DNA of 7,879 nt from assembly GCA_937952155.1 (NCBI GenBank), contig CALFYH010000163.1, forward strand, positions 1 through 7,879, given 5' to 3'. The notes below the pieces were generated by a model. The model did no database searches. It saw only the letters and a program-made list of their open reading frames with translations, and was not told the DNA's origin. A program made the position numbers and the translations under genes. The stretch is from an uncultured Saprospiraceae bacterium (GTDB lineage Bacteria; Bacteroidota; Bacteroidia; Chitinophagales; Saprospiraceae). Positions 1-7,586 of this stretch are shown here, piece by piece; positions within the stretch are counted from its first letter, which is position 1, and every line of letters begins with the position of its first letter.

Positions 1-54
1 AAAATATATTTGAATTTTATAAAGCCACAAAATTTTGAAAAATTAAAGACTTTC

Positions 55-732
55 TCAGTCAATGAGTAGATCAGGCCGTCTTTCTTTGGTGATTTTTAAC
101 GATTGATCATATCTCCATTCATCTATTTTTCGGTCATGTCCAGACAATAAGACATCAGGAACTTTTAAACCTTTGAACTCCGCAGGACGAGTAAATACTG
201 GTGGAGCTAACAAATTATCCTGAAAGGAATCCGTCAATGCACTGGTCTCGTCATTTAGCACACCGGGCAACAAACGACCGATTGCATCAACAACCAAAGC
301 AGCAGCCAATTCGCCACCAGAAAGCACAAAATCTCCAATTGAAATCTCCATTGACACATGTAAATCCCTAATTCGCTGATCGATACCTTTGTAATGTCCA
401 CAGATAAGCAGTAAGTTTTCCATACATGAAAGATGGTTAGCCGTTTTTTGATTAAAAGTCTTTCCGTCTGGAGTCAAATAGATAACATGATCATAGTTTC
501 GTTTTGATTTTAGATCAGATATACAAGCATCCAATGGTTCGCACATCATGACCATACCAGCACCACCACCGTATGCATAATCATCTGTCTGTCGGTGTAG
601 CCCTAGCCCAAAAGTCCGAAGATTGACCACTTCGATAGAAAGCAAACCCTTATCAGCAGCTCGCTTCATAATGGAGTGATCAAATGGACTTTTGAGCAAA
701 TCTGGGACTATAGAAATTATATCAATATGCAT
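55..732 (-). CDS. trmD: tRNA (guanine-N1)-methyltransferase TrmD
   Basis: SAM-dependent SPOUT-class enzyme that methylates N1 of G37, next to the anticodon, in tRNAs with G at position 36, preventing +1 frameshifting. It is cytosolic and works as a dimer. The 225-residue product shows the family signatures: HRQTDDYAYGGGAGM at 46-60, LTPDGKTFNQ at 86-95, the trefoil-knot cofactor segment ICGHYKGIDQRIRD at 110-123, and SIGDFVLSGGE at 131-141. Arg153 and Asp168 (in LTDSF) match the catalytic Arg154 and Asp169 of the E. coli enzyme. The protein is shorter than the roughly 255-residue E. coli TrmD because it lacks the C-terminal tail; all catalytic parts are present. The ATG at 732 gives the usual N-terminus (MHIDIISIVPDLL). 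There is no Shine-Dalgarno. The neighbour upstream is a peptidase, so the classical rpsP-rimM-trmD order is absent; whether rplS follows cannot be seen because only 54 non-coding bases remain to the left edge. Confidence 0.97.
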   Translation of the reverse strand: MHIDIISIVPDLLKSPFDHSIMKRAADKGLLSIEVVNLRTFGLGLHRQTDDYAYGGGAGMVMMCEPLDACISDLKSKRNYDHVIYLTPDGKTFNQKTANHLSCMENLLLICGHYKGIDQRIRDLHVSMEISIGDFVLSGGELAAALVVDAIGRLLPGVLNDETSALTDSFQDNLLAPPVFTRPAEFKGLKVPDVLLSGHDRKIDEWRYDQSLKITKERRPDLLID

Positions 733-771
733 TGATGTGAATTTGTCGATCTTAGAAATTTATCGCTTTGT

Positions 772-812
772 GAATGAAGATTATGCTCATATTGGTACAT
801 TTTGCTTCATTC
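772..812. repeat. Inverted repeat between M20 peptidase and trmD
   Basis: GAATGAAG (772-779) and CTTCATTC (805-812) are exact reverse complements separated by 25 bases. In the minus-strand transcript this can form an 8-bp stem starting 12 bases after the peptidase stop codon. There is no T-rich tract right after it, so it is not a textbook intrinsic terminator. It could be a weak terminator, an mRNA 3'-end stabiliser, or chance in AT-rich DNA. It lies 40 bases upstream of the trmD start. Confidence 0.45.
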
Positions 813-823
813 TTCAAAACAAG

Positions 824-2212
824 TTACTTCTTTAGTTCAGCATAATATTTATAAAAATGCGGAATGGTCTCTATACCCTTGTAAAAATTGAATAAACCAT
901 AATGTTCGTTTGGTGAATGGATATCATCGGAATCCAATCCAAAGCCCATCAATACCGTCTTGACATTCAGCACTTTTTCGAATAATGCTACAATCGGAAT
1001 GCTACCACCACCACGTACTGGTATTGGCTCTTTGCCATAAGCGTCTTTCATGGCCATGGCTGCTGCTTTGTACTCAGGTGTATCTGATGGTGTTACCGCA
1101 GCTTCTCCGCCATGATGCGGTCTGACTTCTACTGTAACGCCCGGAGGCGCTATGGATTCAAAGTGTTTTTTGAACAAAGCGGTAATAGCATCACTTTTTT
1201 GATTTGGCACCAAACGCATGCTTATCTTTGCAAATGCCTTAGATGGCAATACAGTTTTTGCTCCTTCGCCTATATATCCGCCCCAAATACCATTGACTTC
1301 AAGTGTCGGACGAATAGATGTTTGCTCTAGGATGGTATATCCTTTTTCACCCATGGTATCTGCGACACCCAAACCTTTCATATATTCATTTCTATCAAAT
1401 GGTGCCTTATTCATGGCAGCGCGTTCGGTATCTGAAACTATTGCTACATCATCGTAAAATCCAGGAATAGTGATGTGTTTATTTTCATCTTTCATGGATG
1501 CAATCATATCACACAATACCTGTGCTGGATTCGCCACAGCGCCACCATAAACACCAGAATGTAAGTCTTTATTCGGCCCAGTAACTTCTACTTCTACATA
1601 AGATAATCCTCTAAGACCAACGGTAATGGAAGGTAAATCATTTGCGATCACAGATGTGTCAGAAATAAGTACAACATCACAAGACAACATCTCTTTGTAT
1701 TCTTGACAAAATGTACCCAAATTAGACGAACCTATTTCTTCTTCGCCTTCTATCATAAACTTCACATTACAAGGCAAATCACTATTTGCAACCATCGCTT
1801 CGAATGCTTTGACATGCATGAACATCTGACCTTTGTCATCACAAGATCCACGGGCGAAAATTGCGCCATCAGGATGAATACTTGTCTTTTTGATGACTGG
1901 TTCGAATGGCGGACTTTCCCACAATTCCAACGGATCTGGTGGCTGCACATCATAGTGACCATATACTAAAACCGTAGGTAATGAAGGATTTACTTTGTGT
2001 TCGCCATAAACAATAGGATGTCCTTTGGTTGGATAGATTTTTACATCCCTACAACCTGCAGCTCGTAAACTTTCAGCTACAAAATCAGCCGTTTTTGCGA
2101 CATCAACTTTGTATTTCGGGTCTGCACTGATAGATGGAATGCGAAGCATTTCTAGCAATTCGCTTAGAAATCTCTCTTTATTATCTTGAATATATTGTTG
2201 CACATTTTGCAT
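824..2212 (-). CDS. M20-family dipeptidase (carnosinase/CNDP-like)
   Basis: Two-metal aminoacyl dipeptidase, probably cytosolic as there is no signal peptide, expected to hydrolyse dipeptides; the exact preference is unknown. The start at 2212 gives 462 residues beginning MQNVQQYIQDNKERF, the usual start for this family. An upstream ATG at 2272 would add 20 residues that look neither like a signal nor conserved, and would overlap the preceding gene. Metal and catalytic residues are all visible: His86 and Asp88 in GHYDVQP, bridging Asp125 in ARGSCDDKG, general base Glu158 and ligand Glu159 in EGEEEIGS, Asp185 in ISDTS, and His432 in DIHSPNEH. DLHSGVYGG at 216-224 belongs to the dimerisation (lid) domain, where His218 normally reaches into the partner's active site. 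The start lies 10 bp after the prolyl oligopeptidase stop, so the two are likely co-transcribed. Assignment to the M20 carnosinase-like group is firm; the substrate is inferred. Confidence 0.93.
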   Translation of the reverse strand: MQNVQQYIQDNKERFLSELLEMLRIPSISADPKYKVDVAKTADFVAESLRAAGCRDVKIYPTKGHPIVYGEHKVNPSLPTVLVYGHYDVQPPDPLELWESPPFEPVIKKTSIHPDGAIFARGSCDDKGQMFMHVKAFEAMVANSDLPCNVKFMIEGEEEIGSSNLGTFCQEYKEMLSCDVVLISDTSVIANDLPSITVGLRGLSYVEVEVTGPNKDLHSGVYGGAVANPAQVLCDMIASMKDENKHITIPGFYDDVAIVSDTERAAMNKAPFDRNEYMKGLGVADTMGEKGYTILEQTSIRPTLEVNGIWGGYIGEGAKTVLPSKAFAKISMRLVPNQKSDAITALFKKHFESIAPPGVTVEVRPHHGGEAAVTPSDTPEYKAAAMAMKDAYGKEPIPVRGGGSIPIVALFEKVLNVKTVLMGFGLDSDDIHSPNEHYGLFNFYKGIETIPHFYKYYAELKK

Positions 2213-2222
2213 TTTCTGGAAT

Positions 2223-4361
2223 TTATTTGGTTGTTGGACTAATAAAAGATTTTCCCATATTGTATAAAACAAAACAGTATCTATCTGTTGCTTCTTCTAT
2301 GGTTTTGGATGTCGGTTTTCCTGCACCATGACCAGCGCTTTTATCGATTCTGATGAGCACGGGATTTGCTCCAGCATGATTTTTTTGTAATTCAGCTATA
2401 AACTTATAAGAATGTGCTGGTACTACCCTATCATCATGGTCAGCTGTTGTTACAAGTGTAGCAGGATAACTTATACCTTTTTTGACATTATGGACAGGAG
2501 AATATTTTTTAAGATATTGGAACATTTCTTTACTTTGCTCAGCTGTACCATAGTCAAAAGCCCAACCAGCACCAGCTGTAAATGTGTGATAACGCAACAT
2601 GTCCAATACTCCCACAGCTGGTAAAGCTACTTTGAATAAGTCAGGTCTTTGAGTCAAACATGCGCCGACCAATAATCCACCGTTCGATCCGCCTGATATT
2701 GCTAATGTGGCTGATGAAGTATATTTGTTTTTGATCAGATATTCGCCCGCTGCAATAAAATCGTCAAATACATTTTGTTTTTGTAATTGTGTACCAGCAA
2801 CGTGCCATTTTTTTCCATATTCTCCACCACCACGTAGATTAGGCACAGCATAAATGCCGCCTTGCTCAAGCCACACAGCATTGCTGATGCTAAATGCAGG
2901 TGTAAGACTTACGTTAAATCCGCCGTATCCATAAAGAATTGTTGGATTATTACCATCCAGTTTTATTCCTTTTTTATGGGTGATGATCATAGGAACTTTG
3001 GTTCCATCTTTTGATGTGTAGAATACTTGTTTTGATTCGTATTTAGATGGATCAAAATCAATCTTAGGCTTGATATAAACAGATGACACACCTGATGTGG
3101 GTTCAAATTTATAAATACTTCCAGGTGTAATATAGTTGGTAAATGAATAGAAAATTTCCTTTTCCTTCTTTTTTGCGCCACCTATAGAAGCTGTACCAAC
3201 GCCTGGCAATTGTAAATCTCTAACCAGTTTTCCACTATAGTCATACTGTTTTACTAATGATAATGCATCTTTCATATATTGAGCAAAGAAATATCCACAG
3301 CCTGTGCTTATGTCCAAGACATTTTCTGTTTCGGGAATAAAATCCATCCAATTTTTTACATCGGGATTGTTGGCATCAACTGTAACAACCTTTTTATTAG
3401 GGGCATTGACATTGGTGATGATATACAATTTTGAACCTTCATTATCTATGACATCCGAATCATTATTAAAATTATCTTGGATAGTGACCATTTTTGCATT
3501 TGGATCAGTCAAATCGATCATATACAATTCATTACCAGAAGTCGCATTGGCTGCTGAAATAAATAAATATCTATCATCATCGCTTACACTACCACCAACG
3601 TATCTGCGCTTGATATCTTCGCCAAAGATTACTTTATCTTCTTTCTGTTTTGTGCCCAATTTATGGTAGTAAAGCTTGTGTTGATCAGTTTTTGCTGATA
3701 GCTCACTTCCTTTAGGTTTGTCATAACTTGAGTAATAAAATCCGTCATTGCCCTTCCAAGAAAGACCGCTGAATTTGACATCATACAATGTATCCTCCAA
3801 GATAGTTTTACTGACTGCATCCATGATGATAACTTTGCGCCAATCGCTTCCACCTTCGGAGATTTGGTAAGCTACTTTTGACCCATCTTTAGAAAAATTA
3901 ATACCTGCCAATGAAGTCGTTCCTCCTTTGGAGAAGGTATTTGGATCTAAGAAGATTTCAGGCTCCGTACCTGACTTTTCGCGCCAAAGTACAAATTGAT
4001 TTTGAAGCCCGTTATTCTTATAAAAATAAGTATAAGCTCCTTCTTTGAATGGCGCACTAAATTTCTCATAATTCCATAATTTTTCAAGTCGAGCTTTATA
4101 TGCAGCTCTAAATGGAATTTTATTTAAATAGTCAAAAGTGACCTTGTTTTGTGCATCTACCCAAGCATCTGTTTCCTTGGATCGATCATCTTCAAGCCAT
4201 CTGTATGGATCTGCTACTTTGGTATCAAAATAAGTATCAATCACATTTCCTTCGTTTGTCTTGGGATATTTAAGACTTGAAGGCACATCTTTCACTGCCA
4301 TATCTTTGGTTTTGCTACACGCTATAATAAAAAGAAGTAATATTGGAAAATATTTAAACAT
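2223..4361 (-). CDS. Prolyl oligopeptidase family S9 lipoprotein
   Basis: Serine peptidase expected to cleave short peptides on the C-terminal side of proline. The N-terminus is a lipoprotein signal: hydrophobic residues 5-14 followed by lipobox IIAC with Cys15 as the lipidated residue, so the enzyme should sit in the envelope. No acidic run follows the Cys (CSKTKDMAV), which argues, by inference, for periplasmic rather than surface exposure. The peptidase N-terminal segment covers about 33-80 (DPYRWLEDD at 51-59), the seven-bladed propeller about 100-440, and the alpha/beta-hydrolase domain about 441-712. The triad is visible: Ser559 in GGSNGG, Asp643 in DHDDRVVP, and His678 in SAGHGAGKP; Arg645 matches the substrate-binding Arg643 of porcine enzyme. 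The 712-residue length is normal for the mature protein plus leader. It is the first gene of a likely two-gene operon with the M20 dipeptidase. The specificity for proline is inferred from family and motifs. Confidence 0.95.
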   Translation of the reverse strand: MFKYFPILLLFIIACSKTKDMAVKDVPSSLKYPKTNEGNVIDTYFDTKVADPYRWLEDDRSKETDAWVDAQNKVTFDYLNKIPFRAAYKARLEKLWNYEKFSAPFKEGAYTYFYKNNGLQNQFVLWREKSGTEPEIFLDPNTFSKGGTTSLAGINFSKDGSKVAYQISEGGSDWRKVIIMDAVSKTILEDTLYDVKFSGLSWKGNDGFYYSSYDKPKGSELSAKTDQHKLYYHKLGTKQKEDKVIFGEDIKRRYVGGSVSDDDRYLFISAANATSGNELYMIDLTDPNAKMVTIQDNFNNDSDVIDNEGSKLYIITNVNAPNKKVVTVDANNPDVKNWMDFIPETENVLDISTGCGYFFAQYMKDALSLVKQYDYSGKLVRDLQLPGVGTASIGGAKKKEKEIFYSFTNYITPGSIYKFEPTSGVSSVYIKPKIDFDPSKYESKQVFYTSKDGTKVPMIITHKKGIKLDGNNPTILYGYGGFNVSLTPAFSISNAVWLEQGGIYAVPNLRGGGEYGKKWHVAGTQLQKQNVFDDFIAAGEYLIKNKYTSSATLAISGGSNGGLLVGACLTQRPDLFKVALPAVGVLDMLRYHTFTAGAGWAFDYGTAEQSKEMFQYLKKYSPVHNVKKGISYPATLVTTADHDDRVVPAHSYKFIAELQKNHAGANPVLIRIDKSAGHGAGKPTSKTIEEATDRYCFVLYNMGKSFISPTTK

Positions 4362-4639
4362 GGTAAAGGTTTAGGTATTGTTAATAAGGAGTGCCAAAAT
4401 TAGTAAATGTTTTGTAAAAAAATCACTGTTTTGCCAATATTGTATGAGATTATCATGGATTTTTGGCTGTATTTGGATTTGAATAAACAATTACCTTTAA
4501 GTATATCGACGCTTTATAAATTCAAAATTACAATCAAATTTAACTTTTAAGTAATACAATATTAATCCTTAGTTAGTATTGCTTTAATAACTAGTTAACA
4601 CTAAACACTGACCTTTGCGATATAATTTATGTGTATATA
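4362..4639. other. Divergent intergenic region
   Basis: This 278-bp, strongly AT-rich gap lies between two genes that point away from each other, so it must hold promoters for both the peptidase operon and the phosphoesterase-glycosyltransferase genes. Visible features are a candidate -7 element for the leftward gene (4395-4402), a perfect 10-base palindrome TAACTAGTTA (4588-4597) overlapping GTTAAC (4594-4599), and an 8-base direct repeat TTTAAGTA at 4496-4503 and 4546-4553. No open frame with coding character and no RNA gene was recognised. The palindrome could be an operator, but it is short enough to be chance. Confidence 0.6.
4395..4402 (-). promoter_or_regulatory. Candidate Bacteroidota -7 promoter element
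   Basis: On the minus strand the sequence reads TAATTTTG, an exact match to the Bacteroidota -7 consensus TAnnTTTG. It lies 33 bases before the ATG of the prolyl oligopeptidase gene, a sensible distance for a short 5' leader. The matching -33 TTG-type element is not evident; a T-run lies at about the right distance. This is a consensus match only. Confidence 0.35.
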
Positions 4640-5500
4640 ATGATCAAAAAGCATGTTGAAATGGTCGTATTGAGCGACTTACATTTGGGGACTTATGGAT
4701 GTCATGCTAAACAATTGCTACATTACTTAAAATCAATTAATCCTGATATTCTTGTACTCAATGGTGACATCATAGATATTTGGAATTTCTCTAAAAGTTA
4801 TTTTCCTAAAAGTCACATTCAAGTACTTCGTCAAATCATAAGAATGACAGAAAAAGGAACAAAAACATACTATCTTACTGGAAATCATGATGAAGCTTTA
4901 AGAAAATATTCAGGAACTATCATCGGCAATTTTGTTTTAGATGATAAACTAATTTTAGAATTGGATGGTAAAAAAATCTGGTTGTTTCATGGCGATATTT
5001 TTGATACTACGACCAAAGGTTGGGCAAGGATCTTGGCAAAACTAGGTGGCAAAGGTTATGATATTCTAATATGGACAAACCGACTTATAAATGACCTTTT
5101 GCAATATTTCGGAAGAGAAAAAATCAGCTTTTCGAAAAGAGTTAAATCCAGTGTTAAGAAAGCGGTAAAATGGATTTCAAATTTCGAAACTACTGCTGCT
5201 GCATTGGCCATCGACCAGAAATTCGATACTGTCATTTGTGGACATATCCATCAACCTCAAGATAGAATTATCCAACTTGAACACGGTTCTGTACATTATC
5301 TGAACAGTGGTGATTGGGTGGAAAATTGTACTGCTCTGGAGTATATTGGTGGCCAATGGTCACTTTACAAACATCCTGAAAATATCACAAATCTAGTACA
5401 TAATGAGATCATGCATGATGATGAAGAAAATTTTGAAGAATTGTCAGTATTCAATTTATCATCCCTATATGATATACATCGAGTGACAAATCCATCATAA
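4640..5500 (+). CDS. LpxH-like calcineurin-fold metallophosphoesterase
   Basis: Binuclear-metal phosphoesterase resembling UDP-2,3-diacylglucosamine pyrophosphatases, which make lipid X in lipid A synthesis. With the ATG at 4640 the product has 286 residues. Metal-site motifs are complete: Asp13 and His15 in SDLHLG, Asp43 in NGDIIDIW, Asn82 and His83 in GNHDE, His117 in LFHGD, and His202 and His204 in CGHIHQP. Residues 125-190, between the fourth and fifth motifs, form a basic, mostly helical insertion, the place where LpxH-type enzymes carry their lipid-binding helices. The tail contains an acidic patch (HDDEENFEE, 259-267). A GTG at 4631 in the same frame would add only three residues; ATG fits the usual start MIKKHVEMVVLSDLHLG better. 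It is followed after 33 bp by a glycosyltransferase on the same strand. Whether this is the true lipid A enzyme or a paralogue with another substrate cannot be told here, so no lpxH symbol is given. Confidence 0.88.
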   Translation: MIKKHVEMVVLSDLHLGTYGCHAKQLLHYLKSINPDILVLNGDIIDIWNFSKSYFPKSHIQVLRQIIRMTEKGTKTYYLTGNHDEALRKYSGTIIGNFVLDDKLILELDGKKIWLFHGDIFDTTTKGWARILAKLGGKGYDILIWTNRLINDLLQYFGREKISFSKRVKSSVKKAVKWISNFETTAAALAIDQKFDTVICGHIHQPQDRIIQLEHGSVHYLNSGDWVENCTALEYIGGQWSLYKHPENITNLVHNEIMHDDEENFEELSVFNLSSLYDIHRVTNPS

Positions 5501-5533
5501 CTACCAAAAGTTCAATACCTTAAAAATTAGCCC

Positions 5534-6547
5534 TTGAAAATACTTTATTCAGTACAAGCAACAGGAAACGGTCACATAAGCCGTGCACACCAATTATATC
5601 CTTATCTTACTGAATTGGGTCATGTAGATATTTTATTAAGTGGAAGCAATGCTACCCTGCCAATGGATATTCCTGTAAAATTCCGGTCCAAAGGATTGAG
5701 TTTATTTTATAGCGAATGTGGCGGTCTAGATTATATAAAAACGCTTAAAGCTTGTAATTTCAGAAGGATTATGAAGGAAGCTCAAGAATTGCCAGTTAAA
5801 AATTATGATCTCATAATTAATGATTTTGACCATATTACAGCCAGAGCTTGCAAATTACAATCTGTACCATCTGTGCAGTTTGGACACCAAGCTAGTTTCA
5901 TGTCAAAAAATACACCTCGGCTGGATTCAAAAAATTTAATTGGCGAAGCAATTTTAAAATATTATGCTCAGGCCACCAATTATGTAGGTTTGCATTTTGA
6001 TAGATATGATAATTTTATTTTTCCGCCAGTGATAAAAGATATTTTTCTACAAAGCAAACCTATAGATAATGGTCATGTTACTGTATATCTACCATCGTAT
6101 GATAAAGTATGTCTTGAAGAGATTTTCAAGCAAATTGCACCTATTGACATACATTGGTTTATCAAAGGTATTAATGAGCCATATCGTGATGGCAATATTC
6201 ATTATTTTCCTGTAAACCAAAAATACTTTAACGAAAGTCTCATCCATTGCCATGGACTTGTTACAGGTGGAGGATTTGAAACACCAGCAGAAGCTCTTTA
6301 CTTAGGTAAAAAACTCCTTACAATTCCGATAAAAGGTCAATACGAGCAAGCATGCAATACTGCTGCTCTAAAAAAAATGGGCGTGACTGCGATGACAGAG
6401 TTGAATCATAAAACAAAAGATGTTTTCTTTACTTGGTTAGTTTCTAAAAACATTACACCACTAATTGAAGCGAATGATATCAATGAAACTTTGGATTATC
6501 TAATGAAACAAATTGATGTGAAAGAACCGGTACTGAATGAGATTTAA
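5534..6547 (+). CDS. GT-B glycosyltransferase, MJ1255/GT28-like, TTG start
   Basis: Predicted nucleotide-sugar-dependent glycosyltransferase of 337 residues, related to the MJ1255-type proteins and to MurG/GT28 enzymes. The N-terminal domain opens with MKILYSVQATGNGHISRA (residues 1-18), where GNGH is the glycine-rich acceptor-side loop. The C-terminal donor-binding domain has TGGGFETPAEAL (244-255) and QYEQACNTAAL (269-279), the typical GT28 nucleotide-sugar site. There is no signal peptide or membrane segment, so it probably acts at the cytoplasmic membrane face. The start codon is TTG: a TAG stop lies in frame at 5528-5530 and the next ATG comes only at residue 44, past the conserved GNGH loop, so TTG is the only start that keeps the domain whole. 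There is no Shine-Dalgarno. It lies 33 bp after the phosphoesterase and is likely co-transcribed. The sugar donor and acceptor are unknown. Confidence 0.87.
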   Translation: MKILYSVQATGNGHISRAHQLYPYLTELGHVDILLSGSNATLPMDIPVKFRSKGLSLFYSECGGLDYIKTLKACNFRRIMKEAQELPVKNYDLIINDFDHITARACKLQSVPSVQFGHQASFMSKNTPRLDSKNLIGEAILKYYAQATNYVGLHFDRYDNFIFPPVIKDIFLQSKPIDNGHVTVYLPSYDKVCLEEIFKQIAPIDIHWFIKGINEPYRDGNIHYFPVNQKYFNESLIHCHGLVTGGGFETPAEALYLGKKLLTIPIKGQYEQACNTAALKKMGVTAMTELNHKTKDVFFTWLVSKNITPLIEANDINETLDYLMKQIDVKEPVLNEI

Positions 6548-6551
6548 ATAA

Positions 6552-6570
6552 AATATATTCATAATATATT
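6552..6570. repeat. AT-only palindromic repeat after glycosyltransferase
   Basis: AATATATT occurs at 6552-6559 and again at 6563-6570, separated by CAT. Each copy is itself a palindrome, so the pair forms both a direct and an inverted repeat and could fold into an 8-bp, A-U-only hairpin 5 bases after the stop codon. Such a stem is weak and no long T tract follows. It may help end the glycosyltransferase transcript, or be low-complexity sequence in the 88-bp gap before the next gene. Confidence 0.35.
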
Positions 6571-6635
6571 AATTACTACTAAACAATAAATTAACAATCA
6601 GTTCTGATCCTTGTGTAAACAAAACGAACAATTTT

Positions 6636-7586
6636 ATGCGCCATTTAAAATCATGGATATTAATCACATTATGTGTATCTGTATCATTTGTTCAATCAGA
6701 AAAATTGCCTAAAAAACTTCCATCTACCTTTCAATTGTGGGAAGAAAATGAATTTACACGAACCAAGATTGCCAGTGGTCTGGTACGTATTCTAAGTTAT
6801 AATACTTGGGGTTTGCCTATTTCCTTAAGTGGTTATGATCAGGAACGAAGATTTGCATTAATGGGCGATAGTTTATCAGCTAAAAAAGCAGATATTATAA
6901 CATTGCAAGAAACATTTCATCCAGTACTAAGAGAAAAATTATTATCAAATTTAAGAAATGACTACTATACATTTAGTGATTACAGATGTGGAAGATCGAT
7001 CATACCAGGAATCGAAATGGATTGCTATGGCGGTTTGATGACCTTTTCCATTTTCCCAATTAGTGAAGAACACTTTTTCCCCTTTCCTACCAATGATGCT
7101 TACTCTATTATTGAAAAAACTGGGAGTAAAGGAATTTTGGTATCATACATAAAACATGGAGATAAGTTAATCACGGTAATCAATACCCATCTTTATGCAG
7201 GAGACAATAAATCAGCGGAAGACATCAGACTTCAGCAAATAAACTTTATCCACGACATGATCAAAACAGGAATGGTAAAACATACAGATCGAATTATTTT
7301 GGTTGGCGATTTCAATATCCAGCATCCAGATGTAGCTTGTTCTAAGGTATATGATTTTATCACAAAAAACATGAATTTTATGGATAGCAAACCACACTTA
7401 GGTAAGAATGATTTCACCTATTCCAAAACCAATAATTATTGTCCATCCAAAACGCCAAGTAGCAAATTAGATTATGTATTTATAAAATCGTCCGATCAAG
7501 GAAAAATCGTATCGCAATCCCGTATTTTCGATACAAAAGAGCCTTTATCAGACCATTATGGATGGCAAGTCAACTGGAATATGTAA
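6636..7586 (+). CDS. Exported EEP-fold phosphodiesterase, neutral sphingomyelinase-like
   Basis: Endonuclease/exonuclease/phosphatase-superfamily hydrolase of 316 residues, predicted to be exported. Residues 1-21 form a signal peptide (basic MRHLK, hydrophobic 7-19, likely cut near FVQS-EK). The Mg-dependent active site is complete: Asn56 in SYNTWGLP, Glu92 in LQETF, His185 in NTHLYAG, Asp225 and Asn227 in VGDFNI, Asp279 in LDYVF, and Asp306-His307 in LSDHYG. The SYNTWGLP and LSDHYG forms resemble neutral sphingomyelinases more than DNA-repair exonucleases, so a phospholipid or sphingolipid head-group phosphodiesterase is the better guess; a secreted nuclease or other phosphatase stays possible. 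Four cysteines after the signal (118, 130, 235, 269) could form disulfides in the periplasm. The ATG at 6636 is needed for the signal peptide. It lies 88 bp after the glycosyltransferase, so it may have its own promoter, though none was recognised. Confidence 0.85.
   Translation: MRHLKSWILITLCVSVSFVQSEKLPKKLPSTFQLWEENEFTRTKIASGLVRILSYNTWGLPISLSGYDQERRFALMGDSLSAKKADIITLQETFHPVLREKLLSNLRNDYYTFSDYRCGRSIIPGIEMDCYGGLMTFSIFPISEEHFFPFPTNDAYSIIEKTGSKGILVSYIKHGDKLITVINTHLYAGDNKSAEDIRLQQINFIHDMIKTGMVKHTDRIILVGDFNIQHPDVACSKVYDFITKNMNFMDSKPHLGKNDFTYSKTNNYCPSKTPSSKLDYVFIKSSDQGKIVSQSRIFDTKEPLSDHYGWQVNWNM

Noticed and set aside
28..37. Palindrome CAAAATTTTG after trmD as a terminator
   Set aside because: A self-complementary 10-mer with no loop cannot form a hairpin and the surrounding sequence is low-complexity A/T.
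2213..2272. Longer N-terminus of the M20 dipeptidase starting at the ATG at 2272
   Set aside because: The 20 extra residues are not family-like, are not a signal peptide, and overlap the end of the prolyl oligopeptidase gene by 50 bases; the ATG at 2212 fits the family start.
3304..3669. Plus-strand open frame of 121 codons
   Set aside because: It lies entirely within the prolyl oligopeptidase gene on the other strand, whose propeller domain is intact; the opposite frame shows no recognisable protein features.
4610..4617. GACCTTTG as a -7 element for the phosphoesterase gene
   Set aside because: One mismatch to TAnnTTTG and no -33 element at a suitable distance; too weak to annotate.
4621..4626. 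TATAAT hexamer resembling a sigma-70 -10 box
   Set aside because: It has no -35 partner at the right distance, lies only 13 bases before the ATG, and Bacteroidota use a different consensus; it is probably AT-rich background.
4631..4639. GTG start for the metallophosphoesterase
   Set aside because: It adds only Met-Tyr-Ile before an in-frame ATG at 4640 whose product begins like its family; GTG cannot be excluded but is less likely.
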